From an uncultured Selenomonadaceae bacterium (GTDB lineage Bacteria > Bacillota > Negativicutes > Selenomonadales > Selenomonadaceae), in assembly GCA_905233325.1 (NCBI GenBank), contig CAJODU010000040.1, positions 1-11,024 on the forward strand: a stretch of DNA of 11,024 nt, written 5' to 3'. The translations under genes were made by a program, and so were the position numbers. The notes under the pieces are model-generated. The model was given only the letters and a program-made list of their open reading frames with translations, searched no databases and was not told the DNA's origin. Below, one piece after another: positions 1 to 7,596 of this stretch (its first letter is position 1; each line of letters begins with the position of its first letter).

Positions 1-2774
1 CCATTGACGACATACAGATAAGTCAAAAGCTGTAAATTGAGGCCGTAGTACACATCAACGAGATTTATATATTGATCACCTGTTTTATAGTCGATGATCA
101 TAAAATATTTGCCGTCCTCGGAATAATCTATCCTGTCAATTCGCCCCGAAAGATTCAGATTAGTACCGTTATCGAGATTGAAAATCAGCGGCTTTTCACC
201 ATCGGACAAGCCAAAACTGACCTCAAACTTCTCAGGGTGAAAGTGACTTTCGGCGTCAAGCTCAATCAATCGCTGCAGAGAACGAATTGCCAGCTTTCTG
301 ATTCGTTCCTTTTGATATTTGTAAGTGTTGCTGCTCAGAAGGATTTTGTTGAGGAAGTTGGGAATGAGCTCGTCGAATATCTCATCGACTATAGCCGGAA
401 CTTCTTTTTTGTCAACCTCAGCCCAAAGGCGTTTTTCTTCTTTCATACGTTCGCCGAATTTTTTCATAGTGGAATGTAGGAGATTCCCAAGATCAAGAGA
501 TCTAAACTTTCTGATTCTGCGTTCCTCAAGTCTGAGTCCATATTGAGCAAAATGTTTGAAAGGGCAACCCATAAATTGTTCAATCCTGCTGACACTGCTG
601 CTGACGGTATTTTTGTAGCGTGCGAAGAGTTTGACGGCGGCATCGGGCGAAATTTTTTTATCATCAACCATGAACAGTACATCAGCATTACTGCCGAGTA
701 TATCAACACTGACGGATTCCGTATTGATTTTTGGAATCAATTTCTGAAGATTTTCAATTAAAGAGGCCTTCCTAATTGTGCCGCCCTCACTATCAGCGAG
801 AGGATAGGAAAGGCAAAGATATTCTCTGCTTTCTGTGAAACCGCGATAGAGCAGGAATTTTTCAGCAAGGGAATTTTCAATTTGACCGGCATGTATCTCC
901 AGACCTGCCTTGCCCAAGTAGTAACGCTCCGCATCGGAGAAGAGACCTTTTTCATTGCTGCTGCGCGGCATTTGCCCTTCAGTGACACCGAGAATGTATA
1001 TCGCCTTGATATTTTGCAGACTATTTTGATCCAATCTCGCAACCGTCACTTCATCTAACCCTTGAGGTATCAATGTCATTTGTATGGCTTCAATCCCCTC
1101 ATTCATCAGTGAAGTAAATTCTTTGACGGTGATCGTCTCTTCGCCAAGTATTTCAACTAATTGCTCCAGCAGCTTGACTATCTCGTTCCATATAGTCAAA
1201 TGTTCGCGTGAGAGCGGGAGATCCCCTGCCTGGGCAGCTTGTCTTGACCACTTGTTGAGCGTGTGAGGTACTTTTAAAAATTCCAGCAATTCAAATAGTG
1301 ACTCTGCCATCACCCTGACCGGCAGAGTTTTTTTGTTAAAGTCGCTGATATATTCTCGGAAATACTCATATACTTGCTGACGAATATTATAGATTTTTTC
1401 CAGACGAAGTCGCTCTTTTGAAGGTACTTCATCAGAGCCGGTATCATATTCGCGGCGATAATATGTCCAAGGTTCGTCCATATTCCAACTTTTTATGCCG
1501 CCTATTCCAAATTCTATGATGTAATTTTCCAAAAAGTCAATATCATCAGTAGAAATATCAAATAAGCCCGTCCGCAAGCAGTAGAATAGAGGATCAGCTT
1601 TCCTGTTAGTGAGCAAGTCAAGTGATGATCTGATCAGCTCCGCCAGCGGGTGATGAATTGCCGGCCGCTTTTCGTCATTGAAATATGGTATCTCATGCAC
1701 TTCAAACACAGGTTTAATGAGACCGGTGTATTGCTCGTCGCGATAGAGTATTCCTATATCACGGAATCTATAGCCGCGCTCCTCTTTGAGTTTGAGTAAA
1801 TCCTGAGCAACCGCCTCAACTTCTACACGCTTATTTGCCGCCTCAATTATCTTTATGCTGTCAGTTTCGCTCTCATTTTGCAGAGCAGTCAATGGAAAGT
1901 CAAACATATTCTGCTCAAGTAACTTCAAGGCACCGCGTTTGAAACGGTAATTTTTATCACATCTTGTTATTCGCACTTCTACGCCAACTTCATCAGCAAT
2001 ATTTTTGATTATATTGAATGTTTTCAGTGATTGATAGAAGAGCCCGATTTCCTCTCTATTCTCGTTGCTGTTGAGGTCTGTATCCATTGGCAGGGCAATA
2101 TGGACATTTCTGGCTCGTGTCAAGAGTGCTCTGATTATTTTACGCTGCAACTTGTCAAAGAAGATAAAGCCGTCAATGTAAATTTCGGCACCTTTGCAGA
2201 GTTTTGAATTTGGAATTTTAGCGGCAGCTATTTCGACGACATCTTCATCATCATAATTTTTGCCCTCGATTGCATTACAAAAATCTTCGGTGAGCATGGC
2301 AAGGTCAAGGGACTTGTTATTAAGATCCTCGTCATCAATATCAGCCGTTGTCTGTCTGAGCAGATCCGGCGTTATACCATAAGTTCTGAGCTCTCTGATA
2401 GTATCCGAGAGAATTTCACTGAAACCGCGCTGCTTGACTGCCCTCGCAAAATATTTTAAATCTTGGGACTTGTCACGCTGCAGAAGGATTTTTCTGAGAA
2501 GTATCCTACGCCCTATATCTGTTATCTTGGGAATATTTGTTCCGCCCGTTTCTGCCAAAATCTGTCTGGCGAAACGTTGAAAGCTGTAGGCATAAGTATT
2601 AGCCTGTCCGTTAGTCATTTCCGCAAATCGTCTCTCTGTTCGATAAGTCATATATGCAGGCATAAGTACAAATATCCTTGCATTTAAGCCTTGTCTGTCC
2701 AGCAGAGATTTCATTGATTGCAAACAAATTTGAGTTTTGCCTGTTCCGGCTCGCCCTATGATAAATTCTAACAT
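1..2774 (-). CDS. addB: AddB, ATP-dependent helicase/deoxyribonuclease subunit B (C-terminus cut by window edge)
   Basis: AddB pairs with AddA to unwind and resect DNA double-strand ends, stopping at Chi-type sites to load RecA. The frame stays open for 924 codons from the ATG at 2774 to the left edge; family members are about 1,100-1,170 residues, so roughly 200 are missing. Seen: Walker A G7-RAGTGK13-T14 at the N-terminus; the motif EQFMGCPFKHFAQYGL, whose Cys737 matches the first of four iron-sulfur cysteines in AddB (the other three lie in the missing part); and the RecB-type nuclease motif GRIDRID followed by IIDYKTG, with catalytic Asp895 and Lys897. The start is set by a GGAGG at 2783-2787, 8 nt before the ATG, and by the P-loop just after it. 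No internal stop or frameshift was seen. addA is expected downstream, outside the window. The motif set makes AddB near certain. Confidence 0.95.
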   Translation of the reverse strand, partial: MLEFIIGRAGTGKTQICLQSMKSLLDRQGLNARIFVLMPAYMTYRTERRFAEMTNGQANTYAYSFQRFARQILAETGGTNIPKITDIGRRILLRKILLQRDKSQDLKYFARAVKQRGFSEILSDTIRELRTYGITPDLLRQTTADIDDEDLNNKSLDLAMLTEDFCNAIEGKNYDDEDVVEIAAAKIPNSKLCKGAEIYIDGFIFFDKLQRKIIRALLTRARNVHIALPMDTDLNSNENREEIGLFYQSLKTFNIIKNIADEVGVEVRITRCDKNYRFKRGALKLLEQNMFDFPLTALQNESETDSIKIIEAANKRVEVEAVAQDLLKLKEERGYRFRDIGILYRDEQYTGLIKPVFEVHEIPYFNDEKRPAIHHPLAELIRSSLDLLTNRKADPLFYCLRTGLFDISTDDIDFLENYIIEFGIGGIKSWNMDEPWTYYRREYDTGSDEVPSKERLRLEKIYNIRQQVYEYFREYISDFNKKTLPVRVMAESLFELLEFLKVPHTLNKWSRQAAQAGDLPLSREHLTIWNEIVKLLEQLVEILGEETITVKEFTSLMNEGIEAIQMTLIPQGLDEVTVARLDQNSLQNIKAIYILGVTEGQMPRSSNEKGLFSDAERYYLGKAGLEIHAGQIENSLAEKFLLYRGFTESREYLCLSYPLADSEGGTIRKASLIENLQKLIPKINTESVSVDILGSNADVLFMVDDKKISPDAAVKLFARYKNTVSSSVSRIEQFMGCPFKHFAQYGLRLEERRIRKFRSLDLGNLLHSTMKKFGERMKEEKRLWAEVDKKEVPAIVDEIFDELIPNFLNKILLSSNTYKYQKERIRKLAIRSLQRLIELDAESHFHPEKFEVSFGLSDGEKPLIFNLDNGTNLNLSGRIDRIDYSEDGKYFMIIDYKTGDQYINLVDVYYGLNLQLLTYLYVVN

Positions 2775-2793
2775 TTTCACCGCCTCCACTGAT

Positions 2794-2799
2794 ATTATA
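2794..2799 (-). promoter_or_regulatory. Extended -10 promoter of addB
   Basis: The minus strand reads TGGTATAAT here, a perfect TATAAT preceded by the TGn extension. The position 17 bp upstream is only a T run, so the -35 is weak and the extended -10 would have to carry recognition. The predicted start near 2787 falls right at the Shine-Dalgarno, giving a very short leader of about 13 nt. An unseen upstream start is also possible. Confidence 0.55.
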
Positions 2800-2823
2800 C
2801 CACAGAAATTTCAGCAAAAAAAC

Positions 2824-2851
2824 TTGATTTTTTCTTCACTTTTGGTAATAT
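2824..2851 (+). promoter_or_regulatory. Sigma-A-like promoter of the DUF815 gene
   Basis: TTGATT (2824-2829), a 16-bp spacer and TAATAT (2846-2851), with TGG directly before the -10 as an extended -10. Transcription would start near 2858. This argues for the downstream ATG at 2898 rather than the in-frame ATG at 2862, which would have almost no leader and has no ribosome binding site. The promoter is back-to-back with the addB promoter, and the two -10 boxes are under 60 bp apart. Confidence 0.55.
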
Positions 2852-2897
2852 TATATCAGCAATGGACAAGTTTCAAAATATAATTAAGAGGTGCATC

Positions 2898-4055
2898 ATG
2901 GTAGATTTGAATAATTTGCTGGTTTGTCGGAATTTGCTAAAATATAAGGAAGAACTGACATCAAATTCAATGCAGGCAACTGCAAATTTAATAGCAAAGG
3001 CGGAAGAGCTGGGCTTGTCCGGCAATGTGATTCGGGAATATCTGTTGTATTTATTGACCCATGAACCGAACTTGGTATCAGCTACAGTTGAACTCAACGG
3101 CGGCAAGATTGGTGCAAGTCTCAAAGATCTTTTCATCACAGATATTATCAATCTTTGGACTCTCTTTGATGAAGAGGTGAACTCAATCCTTACCGACTAC
3201 AAGCCAACCAAGCCCGTTAATCATAATCATCTTGAAATGTCTGCCGATCCCACGAGTATGGCTGATTCTCTGATTGATTATTACAGACGCTATGGCTGCG
3301 GCGAGATTGCAGATTATTGTGCATTTCGCTGGGATAGCAGACTCATTGGTATCAAGCACTTTGAGGATATTCACCTCAGTGACTTGGTGGGTTATGATCA
3401 TCAGAAAACACAACTGACGGGCAATACGGAGGCCTTTGTAGATGGCAAGCCTGCCAACAATGTGTTGCTTGTCGGAGCCAGAGGAACGGGTAAATCTTCA
3501 AGCGTCAAGGCACTTGCCAATGAATACTTTAGTAAGGGTTTGAGATTGCTTCAAATTACCAAACCTCAGCTTAAAAATCTGCCGGAGATTATGGAAACTT
3601 TAAGAAGTTACGCCAGCAAGCGTTTCATTATATTCCTTGATGATCTGTCCTTTGAGGAGACTGATCCCGAATACAAGTATCTCAAGTCTGCCATTGAAGG
3701 CGGTGTTGAGGCACGTCCCGACAATGTCCTCATCTATGCTACTTCCAATCGCCGCCACTTGATTCGTGAGACTTGGCGCGACCGTGTCGATGGGCAAGAC
3801 GAATTGTATCGTGATGACAGCGTCAACGAGACTATATCACTGTCTGACAGATTCGGACTGATTATTTACTACTATGCACCGAATCAGGCAGAATATCTTG
3901 AGATTATCCGCCATATGCTCAAGAAACAGAATATTGAACTTGAAGATGATCAGCTTAGGGTTGAGGGACTGCGCTGGGAGATGACACATTCCGGTCGCAG
4001 TGGCCGAACGGCTCAACAATTTGTTATAAATTATCTTGGTCAACGCAAATTCTAA
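2898..4055 (+). CDS. DUF815-family AAA+ ATP-binding protein, function unknown
   Basis: A 385-residue predicted cytoplasmic ATPase. I recognise the DUF815 family from its ATPase half: GYDHQK and a linker ending PANNVLLVG, then Walker A G193-ARGTGK199-S, Walker B FIIFLDD (Asp248, Asp249), a sensor-1-like IYATSNRRHL, and a C-terminal region with LSDRFGL and the lid-like stretch near the end. The first ~165 residues are helical and carry no motif I know. No signal peptide or membrane segment is seen. I chose ATG 2898 because GAGGTG (2888-2893) sits just before it; an ATG at 2862 would add 12 residues but lacks a binding site. The gene is divergent from addB and is followed by its own terminator, so it is probably monocistronic. 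The biochemical role of DUF815 is not established; neighbourhood with addB alone does not show a repair function. Confidence 0.85.
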   Translation: MVDLNNLLVCRNLLKYKEELTSNSMQATANLIAKAEELGLSGNVIREYLLYLLTHEPNLVSATVELNGGKIGASLKDLFITDIINLWTLFDEEVNSILTDYKPTKPVNHNHLEMSADPTSMADSLIDYYRRYGCGEIADYCAFRWDSRLIGIKHFEDIHLSDLVGYDHQKTQLTGNTEAFVDGKPANNVLLVGARGTGKSSSVKALANEYFSKGLRLLQITKPQLKNLPEIMETLRSYASKRFIIFLDDLSFEETDPEYKYLKSAIEGGVEARPDNVLIYATSNRRHLIRETWRDRVDGQDELYRDDSVNETISLSDRFGLIIYYYAPNQAEYLEIIRHMLKKQNIELEDDQLRVEGLRWEMTHSGRSGRTAQQFVINYLGQRKF

Positions 4056-4065
4056 TCAAAATAAT

Positions 4066-4102
4066 AGCAATCCCAACTGACATTAATCGGGATTGCTTTT
4101 TT
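4066..4102 (+). terminator. Intrinsic terminator after the DUF815 gene
   Basis: A perfect 9-bp stem, AGCAATCCC (4066-4074) with GGGATTGCT (4089-4097), has a 14-nt loop and runs straight into a T run (to 4102). It lies 11 nt past the DUF815 stop. On the other strand the stem is followed by a T-rich but broken stretch, so it may also stop serC transcripts coming the other way (serC stop at 4156). The remaining intergenic bases up to serC hold nothing I can name. Confidence 0.9.
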
Positions 4103-4155
4103 ATTTCTCAACTACTCACGACTTTGCGAACTTTTTGCAGATAAAATATCTTCAA

Positions 4156-5256
4156 TTAAGCGTTATCCTTTCTGAATTGTGCCATAAAGTCCGCAAGTGC
4201 CTCAGCACCTTCAATGGGCATTGCATTATAGATTGATGCTCTCATTCCACCGACGCTCCTGTGTCCCTTGACGCCGGAGAGATTGTGCTCCAACGCCTCG
4301 GCAACAAATTTCTTTTCAAGGTCTTCGCTCGGCAGACGGAAAGTCACATTCATAAATGAGCGGCTGTCCTTATCCGCATGGCCGCGATAGAATCCGTCAG
4401 AATTGTCAATGGCATCATAGAGCAGCTTTGCCTTCTTGGCGTTACGCTCTGCCATAGCCTTCAAGCCGCCTTGAGCTTTAATCCACTTTGCAACCTTGCC
4501 GACCATGTAAATGCAAAATTCAGGCGGCGTGTTGTAAAGTGAATCTTTTTTGAAGAAAGTATCATAACGCAGCATTGTCGGCAAAGTCTCGCGGCTTTTC
4601 TCAATGAGGGACTTCTTCGCAACGACGAGGACAACGCCTGCCGGTCCAAGATTTTTCTGCACGCCGGCATAGATGAAGTCGAACTTGCCAAAATCCCAAG
4701 GACGTGACAGCATATCACTTGACATATCGGCAAAGAGCGGCACTCCGTTCGTCTCAGGAATATAGTGGAATTCCGTGCCGTAGATTGTATTGTTGTTACA
4801 GATGTGCAGGTAGGCGGCGTTAGGGTTGATCTTCAACTCATCTTGTTGAGGGACGTGATGAAAGCCGGTTTCCTTGCTGGACGCCGCAATCTCACCGACA
4901 CCTAAAGTGACGGCCTCTTTGTAGGCATTGCTTGAGAATGTGCCGCTCAAAATGTAATTTCCCTTGTGCTCCGGCGAGGCAAAATTCATTGGAATCATGG
5001 CAAATTGCAGCGAGGCACCGCCTTGAATAAAGAGAACCTCATAATCATTGCCGAGACCCATTAAATCAAGAATATCCGCCTTAGCCTGTGCGTGGACTTC
5101 TTCGTAAGGCTTGGAGCGGTGACTTATCTCAATGATTGACATTCCACTGTTATTGAAGTTTAAAAATTCTGCTTGTGCCTCTTTGAGTACTTCCAGCGGC
5201 AAGGTTGCAGGTCCTGGGTTGAAGTTGTAAACGCGATTGGCTTCTAAGTTATTCAT
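4156..5256 (-). CDS. serC: Phosphoserine aminotransferase SerC
   Basis: A 366-residue PLP enzyme (EC 2.6.1.52) that converts 3-phosphohydroxypyruvate and glutamate to phosphoserine and 2-oxoglutarate, the second step of serine synthesis; it can also act on the PdxB product in the DXP-dependent PLP route. Seen: N-terminal YNFNPGPATLP, SHRSKPYEE, QGGASLQFA (phosphate/PLP-binding loop), ADMSSDMLSRP, the cofactor lysine Lys201 in YAGVQKNLGPAG, and GHRSVGGMRASIYNA near the C-terminus. Length is normal for the family. The ATG at 5256 has an AGAGG 8 nt upstream. Phe107 (SGTFSSNA) stands where the well-studied enzymes have the tryptophan that stacks on PLP; related proteins may share this. No serA lies beside it in the window, so it looks like a single-gene unit. 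Confidence 0.97.
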   Translation of the reverse strand: MNNLEANRVYNFNPGPATLPLEVLKEAQAEFLNFNNSGMSIIEISHRSKPYEEVHAQAKADILDLMGLGNDYEVLFIQGGASLQFAMIPMNFASPEHKGNYILSGTFSSNAYKEAVTLGVGEIAASSKETGFHHVPQQDELKINPNAAYLHICNNNTIYGTEFHYIPETNGVPLFADMSSDMLSRPWDFGKFDFIYAGVQKNLGPAGVVLVVAKKSLIEKSRETLPTMLRYDTFFKKDSLYNTPPEFCIYMVGKVAKWIKAQGGLKAMAERNAKKAKLLYDAIDNSDGFYRGHADKDSRSFMNVTFRLPSEDLEKKFVAEALEHNLSGVKGHRSVGGMRASIYNAMPIEGAEALADFMAQFRKDNA

Positions 5257-5288
5257 TAAAAATACCTCTCTTTTCTTGATTTGCTAAC

Positions 5289-5318
5289 ATTATATCACAA
5301 ACTAAGCATATCACCCAA
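5289..5318 (-). promoter_or_regulatory. Promoter of serC
   Basis: On the minus strand, TTGGGT (5313-5318), an 18-bp spacer and a perfect TATAAT (5289-5294) preceded by TGA, an extended -10. The predicted start is near 5282, giving a leader of about 26 nt that contains the AGAGG ribosome binding site. I see no riboswitch or T-box in so short a leader. Confidence 0.6.
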
Positions 5319-5323
5319 AATTG

Positions 5324-5391
5324 TTTATAAAAAATTTAATTTTTGTTAAAAATAAGATAAAAAAAATGTAGTAAATTTATAAAAAATTAAA
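5324..5391 (+). repeat. 13-bp direct repeat upstream of the histidine kinase
   Basis: TTTATAAAAAATT occurs at 5324-5336 and again at 5376-5388, start to start 52 bp, close to five helical turns. Each copy contains the palindrome TTTATAAA. Between them is a small inverted repeat, ATTTTT-GTT-AAAAAT (5339-5353). The region is extremely AT-rich, so chance similarity is a real possibility. It lies between the serC promoter and the kinase start. Confidence 0.4.
5343..5376 (+). promoter_or_regulatory. Possible weak promoter of the two-component operon
   Basis: TTGTTA (5343-5348) is the best -35 candidate, with TAGTAA (5369-5374) or GTAAAT (5371-5376) as a poor, over-spaced -10. No good sigma-A match is present in the AT-rich stretch, which would fit a promoter that needs an activator, but the placement is weak. 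Confidence 0.25.
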
Positions 5392-5403
5392 GGGGTGAGT
5401 TTA

Positions 5404-6876
5404 ATGACCATAAAGAAGAGGCTGTTACTCTCACATTTGGCGGTTTTTATTGTGCCGATTTTGGCAACACTCTTGATGATATTAGTATCGTCGCTGGGAC
5501 TTATATTATTCGCAAGAGGCGGGAATCATATATATATTGAAAATACCATAGAATTTCAGCGTGCTTGTGAAGTCCTGCATCATATAGCTTTCAGACATAT
5601 AAATGATGAAAAGGAACAGGAAAATGATATTGAATATTGGCTGATAGGGCTTTTGGCACCCGAACAAAATTACATACTCATTCAGCGAGAAAACCAAGTA
5701 ATTTATACTTATGGCAATCAATCCTTAGCCGAGACCGGCAAGCAGGATTTTGAAGAATCTCAAAAAATTACTAAAGGAGACGTCAGAGACTTTACAGATA
5801 TAAACACGCTGAATAATGATTTCGTTTGCATAGAAAAACACGTCATAGATGGTCATGCTTATTGGTTGTATTTCGTGTCGGAGACTTCCTCAAGTAATAG
5901 AGATGAAGCCTTGGAATTGGCAATAGCAAGAACAGGCTACTTTGTTTTGGCATCATTGATAATATTTGTATTTGGTACAAGTTTCCTGCTATCCAGGTTT
6001 GTTTTGAAAAATATTCTGCAACCGTTGAAAAAACTCAAAGACGGTGCCGTAAAAATTCGCGAAGGAGACTTCACCCTTCAACTTGACCATGAAGAAGATG
6101 ATGAAATTAAGCCGGTTATTGCCTCATTTAATCTAATGGCGGAAAAATTGCAAGAATCGGTGAGAGATCGAAGAATTCAGGAAGATAACCAAAAGGAATT
6201 GGTTGCAAGTATCTCGCACGACTTACGAACACCACTGACAACGATAAAGGCTTATATTGAGGGCTTGATCGACGGAGTGGCGGACTCACCGGCAAAGAGA
6301 AGAAGATATTTGCAAGTGATCAAGAAAAACACCGACGAACTCAACAGCATGATTGAAGAGTTATTCCTATTTTCCAAAATCTCACTCGGTGAAAAAGCAA
6401 TACCCTTTGAACCCATTAACCTGAAAGAAATGCTGGAATTCTTCGTATCAGAGAATAATTACGCCTGGAAGAAGGCAGGAGCTACCGTCACGTTAAAAGC
6501 ACAAGATGACATAGTGATTATGGGCAGCTATCTTCTCCTTGAGAGAATACTCTCAAATATCATAGGCAACAGCATCAAGTACAAGCCTGAATATGAGATC
6601 GACTGCTATATTAAGCTGATTGGTCAAAATAAAATTGCAATATTGAGTATAGCTGACAATGGATCCGGCGTTCCGGAAGAATCTCTTGAACGTTTAGTTG
6701 AGCCATTCTACAGGACTGACAAGGCGAGAAGTCGTACAGAGGACGGCACGGGATTAGGACTTTCGATTGCAGTCAGAGCTGTGGAGATGATGAAGGGAGC
6801 GATGAGAATAGAGAATGTGAAGCCGCACGGTCTGATGGTGATTATTGAGTTGCCGATTTTAAAGCAGGAGGAATAG
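5404..6876 (+). CDS. Membrane sensor histidine kinase (HAMP-HisKA-HATPase_c)
   Basis: A 490-residue sensor kinase. Layout: membrane segment 1 about 11-36; an extracytoplasmic domain about 40-177 with no family I recognise; membrane segment 2 about 178-200; HAMP about 200-252; the dimerisation/phosphoacceptor helix ASISHDLRTPLTT with His272; and the ATP-binding domain with N box NIIGNSIKYKP (Asn385, Asn389), G1 box ADNGSG (Asp418), F box EPFYRTD and G2 box GTGLGLS (from Gly448). All catalytic motifs are intact. I chose ATG 5404 because the AGGGGTGA at 5391-5398 serves as its ribosome binding site; the in-frame GTG at 5395 lies inside that site. The partner regulator starts 3 nt after the stop. 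The order, kinase before regulator, is the less common one. The signal is unknown. Confidence 0.93.
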   Translation: MTIKKRLLLSHLAVFIVPILATLLMILVSSLGLILFARGGNHIYIENTIEFQRACEVLHHIAFRHINDEKEQENDIEYWLIGLLAPEQNYILIQRENQVIYTYGNQSLAETGKQDFEESQKITKGDVRDFTDINTLNNDFVCIEKHVIDGHAYWLYFVSETSSSNRDEALELAIARTGYFVLASLIIFVFGTSFLLSRFVLKNILQPLKKLKDGAVKIREGDFTLQLDHEEDDEIKPVIASFNLMAEKLQESVRDRRIQEDNQKELVASISHDLRTPLTTIKAYIEGLIDGVADSPAKRRRYLQVIKKNTDELNSMIEELFLFSKISLGEKAIPFEPINLKEMLEFFVSENNYAWKKAGATVTLKAQDDIVIMGSYLLLERILSNIIGNSIKYKPEYEIDCYIKLIGQNKIAILSIADNGSGVPEESLERLVEPFYRTDKARSRTEDGTGLGLSIAVRAVEMMKGAMRIENVKPHGLMVIIELPILKQEE

Positions 6877-6879
6877 CTG

Positions 6880-7572
6880 ATGAATCCCAAAATATTAATA
6901 ATCGAAGATGATCCGGATATTTCAGAGATCGAAAAAGACTATCTTGAACTAAACGACTATGAAGTAGTCATCACCGAGACAGGTCCCGACGGAATGAAAG
7001 AAGCATTAACCGGCAATTACAACCTCATTATTCTTGACATAATGCTACCCGGCATGGACGGCTTTGATGTTTGCCGAAATATACGGGACAAGCTGGACAT
7101 TCCGATTATGATGTTGACTGCACGCAAGACGGACATTGACAAAATCAGAGGGCTGGGGTTCGGTGCTGATGACTACATGGAGAAACCCTTCTCGCCGAGT
7201 GTTCTTGTTGCCAAAGTTAAATCTCAACTCGCCCAGTATTTCCGCTTGAAGAATAACAACAACAGTGAGACGCAGAAGATTATGATAGGCAATGTGAATC
7301 TTGACTCTAAGACGCGAAGGGTGTTTGTTGACCAAGATGAAAAAGTTCTGCCTAATAAGGAATTTCAGCTTCTTGAATTTTTGATGATGAATCCCGATAT
7401 GGTTTTCAGTCGTGAGACGCTCTACGAGAGAATTTGGGGTATGGACTCAATGGGCAGCACTTCAACCATTCCCGTACATATTAATCGTCTGCGCGAGGCT
7501 ATAGAGGAAGATCCTGCCAACCCCAAGCATTTGATAACTGTTTGGGGTGTCGGCTACAAGTTCCGACCTTAA
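6880..7572 (+). CDS. OmpR/PhoB-family response regulator
   Basis: A 230-residue DNA-binding regulator, partner of the kinase just upstream. The receiver domain (about 1-120) has the acidic pair Glu9-Asp10-Asp11, phosphoacceptor Asp53 in LIILDIMLPGMDG, switch Thr80 in MMLTARK, and Lys102 in DDYMEKPF. The C-terminal winged-helix domain (about 130-230) shows the NKEFQLLEFLMMNP, SRETLYERIWG and VHINRLREAIE stretches and ends in VWGVGYKF, typical of the family. A strong AGGAGG (6866-6871) inside the end of the kinase gene lies 8 nt before the ATG, so the two are translationally linked. No terminator is visible after the stop, so some transcripts may continue into the next operon. Closest well-known relatives would be PhoB/YycF/VanR-type regulators; which one cannot be told here. 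Confidence 0.95.
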   Translation: MNPKILIIEDDPDISEIEKDYLELNDYEVVITETGPDGMKEALTGNYNLIILDIMLPGMDGFDVCRNIRDKLDIPIMMLTARKTDIDKIRGLGFGADDYMEKPFSPSVLVAKVKSQLAQYFRLKNNNNSETQKIMIGNVNLDSKTRRVFVDQDEKVLPNKEFQLLEFLMMNPDMVFSRETLYERIWGMDSMGSTSTIPVHINRLREAIEEDPANPKHLITVWGVGYKFRP

Positions 7573-7596
7573 TATATCTGTATCTTGAATTAATAA

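Noticed and set aside
72..1266. Several short open frames on both strands across 72-1266 (60-135 codons)
   Set aside because: They all overlap the continuous addB frame, which carries family motifs throughout, and none shows a ribosome binding site with a recognisable protein.
2611..2817. Minus-strand 68-codon frame spanning the addB start
   Set aside because: It is out of frame with addB, runs across the addB promoter and has no recognisable product.
2862..2897. Upstream ATG giving a DUF815 protein 12 residues longer
   Set aside because: It has no ribosome binding site and lies only about 4 nt from the predicted transcription start, while ATG 2898 has GAGGTG at good spacing.
5339..5353. 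Inverted repeat ATTTTT-GTT-AAAAAT as a terminator or operator
   Set aside because: The stem is purely A/T with a 3-nt loop, too weak for a terminator, and such palindromes are expected by chance in this AT-rich stretch.
5395..5403. GTG at 5395 as the kinase start
   Set aside because: It lies inside the AGGGGTGA that serves as the binding site for ATG 5404. The same reasoning rejects GTG 7658 for the HAD gene and GTG 8480 for rapZ.
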